Assembly: GCA_019420065.1 (NCBI GenBank)
Contig: JAHZHX010000054.1
Span: forward strand, 1-15,398
Reading direction: 5' to 3'
Source of the DNA: Clostridiales bacterium
GTDB taxonomy: Bacteria > Bacillota > Clostridia > Christensenellales > Aristaeellaceae
DNA length: 15,398 bases
How positions within the stretch are numbered: position 1 is the stretch's first letter; the number at the start of each line of letters is the position of its first letter. This document shows, piece after piece, positions 13,045 to 15,398 of the stretch. The notes beneath the pieces are model-generated. The model was not told the DNA's origin and searched no databases. It saw only the letters and a list, made by a program, of their open reading frames with translations. The position numbers and the translations under genes are program-made.

Positions 13045-13757
13045 GCGAAACTGGAAAGCTGCCGCGCCATGTGGCAATTATTATGGATGGAAACGGCCGT
13101 TGGGCCAAGGCGCACGCGCTTCAGGTTTCCGCCGGTCACCGCCGCGGTACAGAAACGCTGCGCGCCGTGATTCGGGAAAGCAGCGATATCGGTATCGAGG
13201 CGCTGACGCTTTTTGCTTTTTCGACCGAAAACTGGAAGCGCAGCGCGGTGGAGGTCAAGGCACTGATGGGACTGCTGCTGGAGTATTTTGCCAGTGAGAT
13301 TGACGAACTGGACAGCAACCATGTGTGCATCCGCATTCTGGGAGACAAGGAGGGTCTGCCTGCTCCCCAGCGAGATGCGGTGAAAAATGCCGAGGAGCGC
13401 ACGAGGAACAATACCGGCCTCAAGCTCAATATTGCGCTGAACTATGGCGGACGCGACGAATTGCTGCGCGCGGCGCGGCTGCTGGCCGCGCAGGTGGAAC
13501 GCGGGGAGAAGCACGCGGCGCAGTTAACCCGGGAGGATCTGGAAGCGGCGCTTTATACGCATGACCTGCCGGACGTGGATCTGCTGATCCGCACCAGCGG
13601 CGAGATGCGGCAGAGCAATTTCCTTTTGTATCAGTGCGCTTACGCCGAGATGGTGTTTCCCACCGTGCTTTGGCCCGATTTTACTTTGGCGGATTATCAT
13701 GCGGCGCTTGCGGCATACGGCAGGCGCGACCGCCGGTTTGGAGGACGCAGCGAATGA
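13041..13757 (+). CDS. uppS: Undecaprenyl diphosphate synthase (cis-prenyltransferase)
   Basis: Protein of 238 residues that condenses farnesyl-PP with eight isopentenyl-PP units into undecaprenyl-PP, the carrier lipid precursor for peptidoglycan and teichoic acid synthesis. Every family block is present: HVAIIMDGNGRWA (10-22) with catalytic D16, GHRRGTET (32-39), FAFSTENWKRS (58-68), LNIALNYGGRDEL (129-141), DLLIRTSGEMRQSNFLLYQ (180-198) and the closing RRDRRFGG (228-235). The Met and Gln in GEMRQSNF differ from the usual GEQRLSNF but leave the substrate-binding Arg and Ser intact. Start ATG 13041 overlaps the stop of the small gene before it; GGGGAGGAA at 13030-13038 is the ribosome binding site. 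It overlaps cdsA by ATGA at 13754-13757. Confidence 0.97.
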   Translation: MSETGKLPRHVAIIMDGNGRWAKAHALQVSAGHRRGTETLRAVIRESSDIGIEALTLFAFSTENWKRSAVEVKALMGLLLEYFASEIDELDSNHVCIRILGDKEGLPAPQRDAVKNAEERTRNNTGLKLNIALNYGGRDELLRAARLLAAQVERGEKHAAQLTREDLEAALYTHDLPDVDLLIRTSGEMRQSNFLLYQCAYAEMVFPTVLWPDFTLADYHAALAAYGRRDRRFGGRSE

Positions 13758-14584
13758 AACAGAGTATGAAAACACGCATTCTTACCGGCGCGGTGCTTTT
13801 GTGCGCGCTGGCGTTTGCCGTTGCCATGGGCGGATGGCTTTGCGGCGTATTGTGCATCCTGGCCATCGGCATCGCGCTGTATGAAATGATGCATGCGCTG
13901 CGGCAGAAAGGGCATCAGCTGGTGCGCTGGCCGGTATGGGTGGCAACGGTGCTGAGCATTCCCTGCTTTTTGCTTTATGACAACCGCACGCTTTTGCCCA
14001 TTCTGGTGCTGACTTCCATGATTACAACGGCGTATGTTCTTTTTCATGGCGAGCCGCATCTGGATGATATTCTGGTATCGCTGATGCCGCTGTTCGTGGT
14101 ATCGCTGCCTGGCATGTGCCTGCTGGCGCAGCTCAACGCGCCCTATCGCTGGCTGCAGGTGATGCTGCTGTGTACCTCGTTTCTGGTGCCGACGGTGGGG
14201 GATACCGCCGCGTATTTTATCGGCAGCCGGTTTGGCCGCCGCAAGCTGATTCCGGCGGTCAGCCCCAATAAAACGGTGGCGGGCGCGCTGGCGGGGCTTG
14301 GCGGCAGCGAGCTTGCCGCACTGGTCATTTATCTGATTACCTGGCTGTGCACGGGTCGGGGAAGCAATGAGCTGCTGCCGCCGCTGTGGCATTTTATGGC
14401 AATCGGCTTGCTCGGCGGCATTGCCGGGCAGCTGGGGGATCTGTTTGCTTCCCTTGTCAAGCGTCATTGCGGCGTAAAGGATTATGGAAATATTTTTCCC
14501 GGACATGGCGGCATGATGGACCGGCTGGACAGTGTATTGTTTGTCGCGGTGCTGATCTATCTGTATCAATCCGTTATGTTCTGA
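13754..14584 (+). CDS. cdsA: Phosphatidate cytidylyltransferase (CDP-diacylglycerol synthase)
   Basis: Membrane enzyme of 276 residues that converts phosphatidic acid and CTP to CDP-diacylglycerol, the branch point for phosphatidylglycerol, cardiolipin and phosphatidylethanolamine. It has about eight hydrophobic segments. The CdsA signature is complete at residues 233-259: SLVKRHCGVKDYGN followed by FPGHGGMMDRLD, with the acidic residues that bind metal. VGDTAAYFIGSRFGRRKL (148-165) and SPNKTVAGALAG (170-181) are further conserved cytoplasmic segments. The frame is open further upstream inside uppS, but ATG 13754 forms the expected ATGA overlap with the uppS stop and begins just before the first membrane helix (ILTGAVLLCALAFAVAMGG). 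Confidence 0.96.
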   Translation: MKQSMKTRILTGAVLLCALAFAVAMGGWLCGVLCILAIGIALYEMMHALRQKGHQLVRWPVWVATVLSIPCFLLYDNRTLLPILVLTSMITTAYVLFHGEPHLDDILVSLMPLFVVSLPGMCLLAQLNAPYRWLQVMLLCTSFLVPTVGDTAAYFIGSRFGRRKLIPAVSPNKTVAGALAGLGGSELAALVIYLITWLCTGRGSNELLPPLWHFMAIGLLGGIAGQLGDLFASLVKRHCGVKDYGNIFPGHGGMMDRLDSVLFVAVLIYLYQSVMF

Positions 14585-14597
14585 GAAAGGCGACAGT

Positions 14598-15347
14598 ATG
14601 CGCAGAATTTCTATCCTTGGCAGTACCGGGTCAATCGGGACGCAGAGCCTGCAAATCGCGGCGCTGCATCCGGATTTGTTCCGCGTTGCGGCGCTGACGG
14701 CGCATCGCAATGCGGAGGCGCTGTTTGCACAGGTGCGCGCGTTTCGGCCGGAAATGGCGGGCCTGAGCGGTATGAAGGCCGGCGAGGTGGAGATCCCTTC
14801 CGACCTGCGCTTCTGCGAATGGCGTTTTGGCGAGGAGGCGCTGCTATGCGCGGCGCGCGATGTGCCAAGCGACGACGTGCTGGTCGCGGTGGTTGGCATG
14901 TGCGGTCTGCCTGCCGTGATGGCGGCGCGCCGGGCCGGGCGGCGTGTTTTGTTGGCCAACAAGGAGGCGCTGGTCGCGGGCGGGGAGCTGGTGATGTCCG
15001 CCTGTCCCGACGGTCCGGACGGCCCAACGCTGATCCCCGTGGACAGCGAGCACAGCGCCATTTATCAGTGCCTGAAGGCGGCGCAGGGTAACCGGTATGA
15101 AAAGATCCTTCTAACGGCCTCGGGCGGGGCCTTTCGCGATTATACAAAGAAACAGCTGCAAAATGCCACGCTGGCTCAGGCGCTGACGCATCCCAACTGG
15201 AGCATGGGCGCCAAGATTACCGTGGATTCGGCGTCGATGTTCAATAAGGCGCTGGAGGTCATCGAGGCGCGCTGGCTGTTTGACGCAAAGCCGGAGCAGA
15301 TTCAGGTGGTCATTCATCCCCAAAGCGTTGTGCATTCCATGGTGCAG
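14598..15347 (+). CDS. dxr: 1-deoxy-D-xylulose 5-phosphate reductoisomerase, 3'-partial
   Basis: First committed enzyme of the MEP isoprenoid pathway: it converts 1-deoxy-D-xylulose 5-phosphate and NADPH to 2-C-methyl-D-erythritol 4-phosphate, feeding the precursors used by UppS upstream. The 250 reliable residues show the NADPH loop ILGSTGSIGTQSLQI (6-20), LLANKEALVAGGELV (118-132), the metal site PVDSEHSAIYQ (147-157, D149 and E151), TASGGAF (173-179), HPNWSMGAKITVDSASMFNK (198-217) and IHPQSVVHSMVQ (239-250). Start ATG 14598 lies 13 bases after cdsA with GAAAGG ahead. Family members are about 380-400 residues long; here the coding sequence stops making sense at 15348, where a run of C replaces the expected continuation (normally an aromatic residue, then an Asp-Gly-Ser step). 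The break is probably technical, not a real truncation. Confidence 0.95.

Positions 15348-15398
<51 letters not shown>

Noticed and set aside
13697..15061. Open frame of 454 residues on the - strand
   Set aside because: It is antisense to uppS, cdsA and dxr, all of which are unmistakable; its composition is typical of a reverse-frame shadow.

Overview
The window looks like an ordinary chromosomal stretch of a moderately GC-rich, endospore-forming member of the Firmicutes (class Clostridia or a close relative). The main reasons are a full-length pro-sigma-K gene, Bacillus/Clostridium-type gene neighbourhoods (mltG next to a U32 peptidase; frr-uppS-cdsA-dxr), sigma-A promoters with near-perfect boxes, and strong AGGAGG-type ribosome binding sites. 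I cannot name the genus from the sequence. There is no sign of phage, insertion sequence, CRISPR array, tRNA or rRNA.

Left block (1-3898, + strand): mltG (start missing, it lies before the window), a U32-family peptidase/tRNA-hydroxylation-type protein, sigK and an endonuclease-IV-like TIM-barrel protein. They are closely spaced and co-directional. A shared hairpin terminator at about 3894-3939 separates them from the next block.

Middle block (3947-9063, - strand): reading in the direction of transcription, a RimJ/RimL-type GNAT acetyltransferase with a perfect sigma-A promoter; a 714-residue sugar nucleotidyltransferase with a left-handed beta-helix and a degenerate phosphomannomutase domain, preceded by a sigma-E/sigma-K-like promoter; a 6S RNA gene with its own perfect sigma-A promoter and intrinsic terminator, filling the only intergenic region over 300 bases; a YkuE-like metallophosphoesterase; and a lone EutH-type ethanolamine permease.

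Right block (9162-15347, + strand): a divergent sigma-A promoter with a 7-bp inverted repeat across its -10 box drives two tandem CNNM/CorC-type CBS-domain membrane proteins, which overlap by ATGA. A second GNAT acetyltransferase follows. Then a new sigma-A promoter starts frr, a 75-residue protein of unknown function, uppS, cdsA and dxr. This cluster combines ribosome recycling, undecaprenyl-PP synthesis, CDP-diacylglycerol synthesis and the first committed step of the MEP isoprenoid pathway, with start/stop overlaps at three consecutive junctions.

The last 51 bases are pure C, cut dxr at a conserved position and are almost certainly a sequencing or assembly artefact. I did not find a convincing undescribed system. 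The most useful observations are the 6S RNA, the mother-cell-type promoter before the nucleotidyltransferase, the solitary EutH, the small gene between frr and uppS, and the artefactual contig end.
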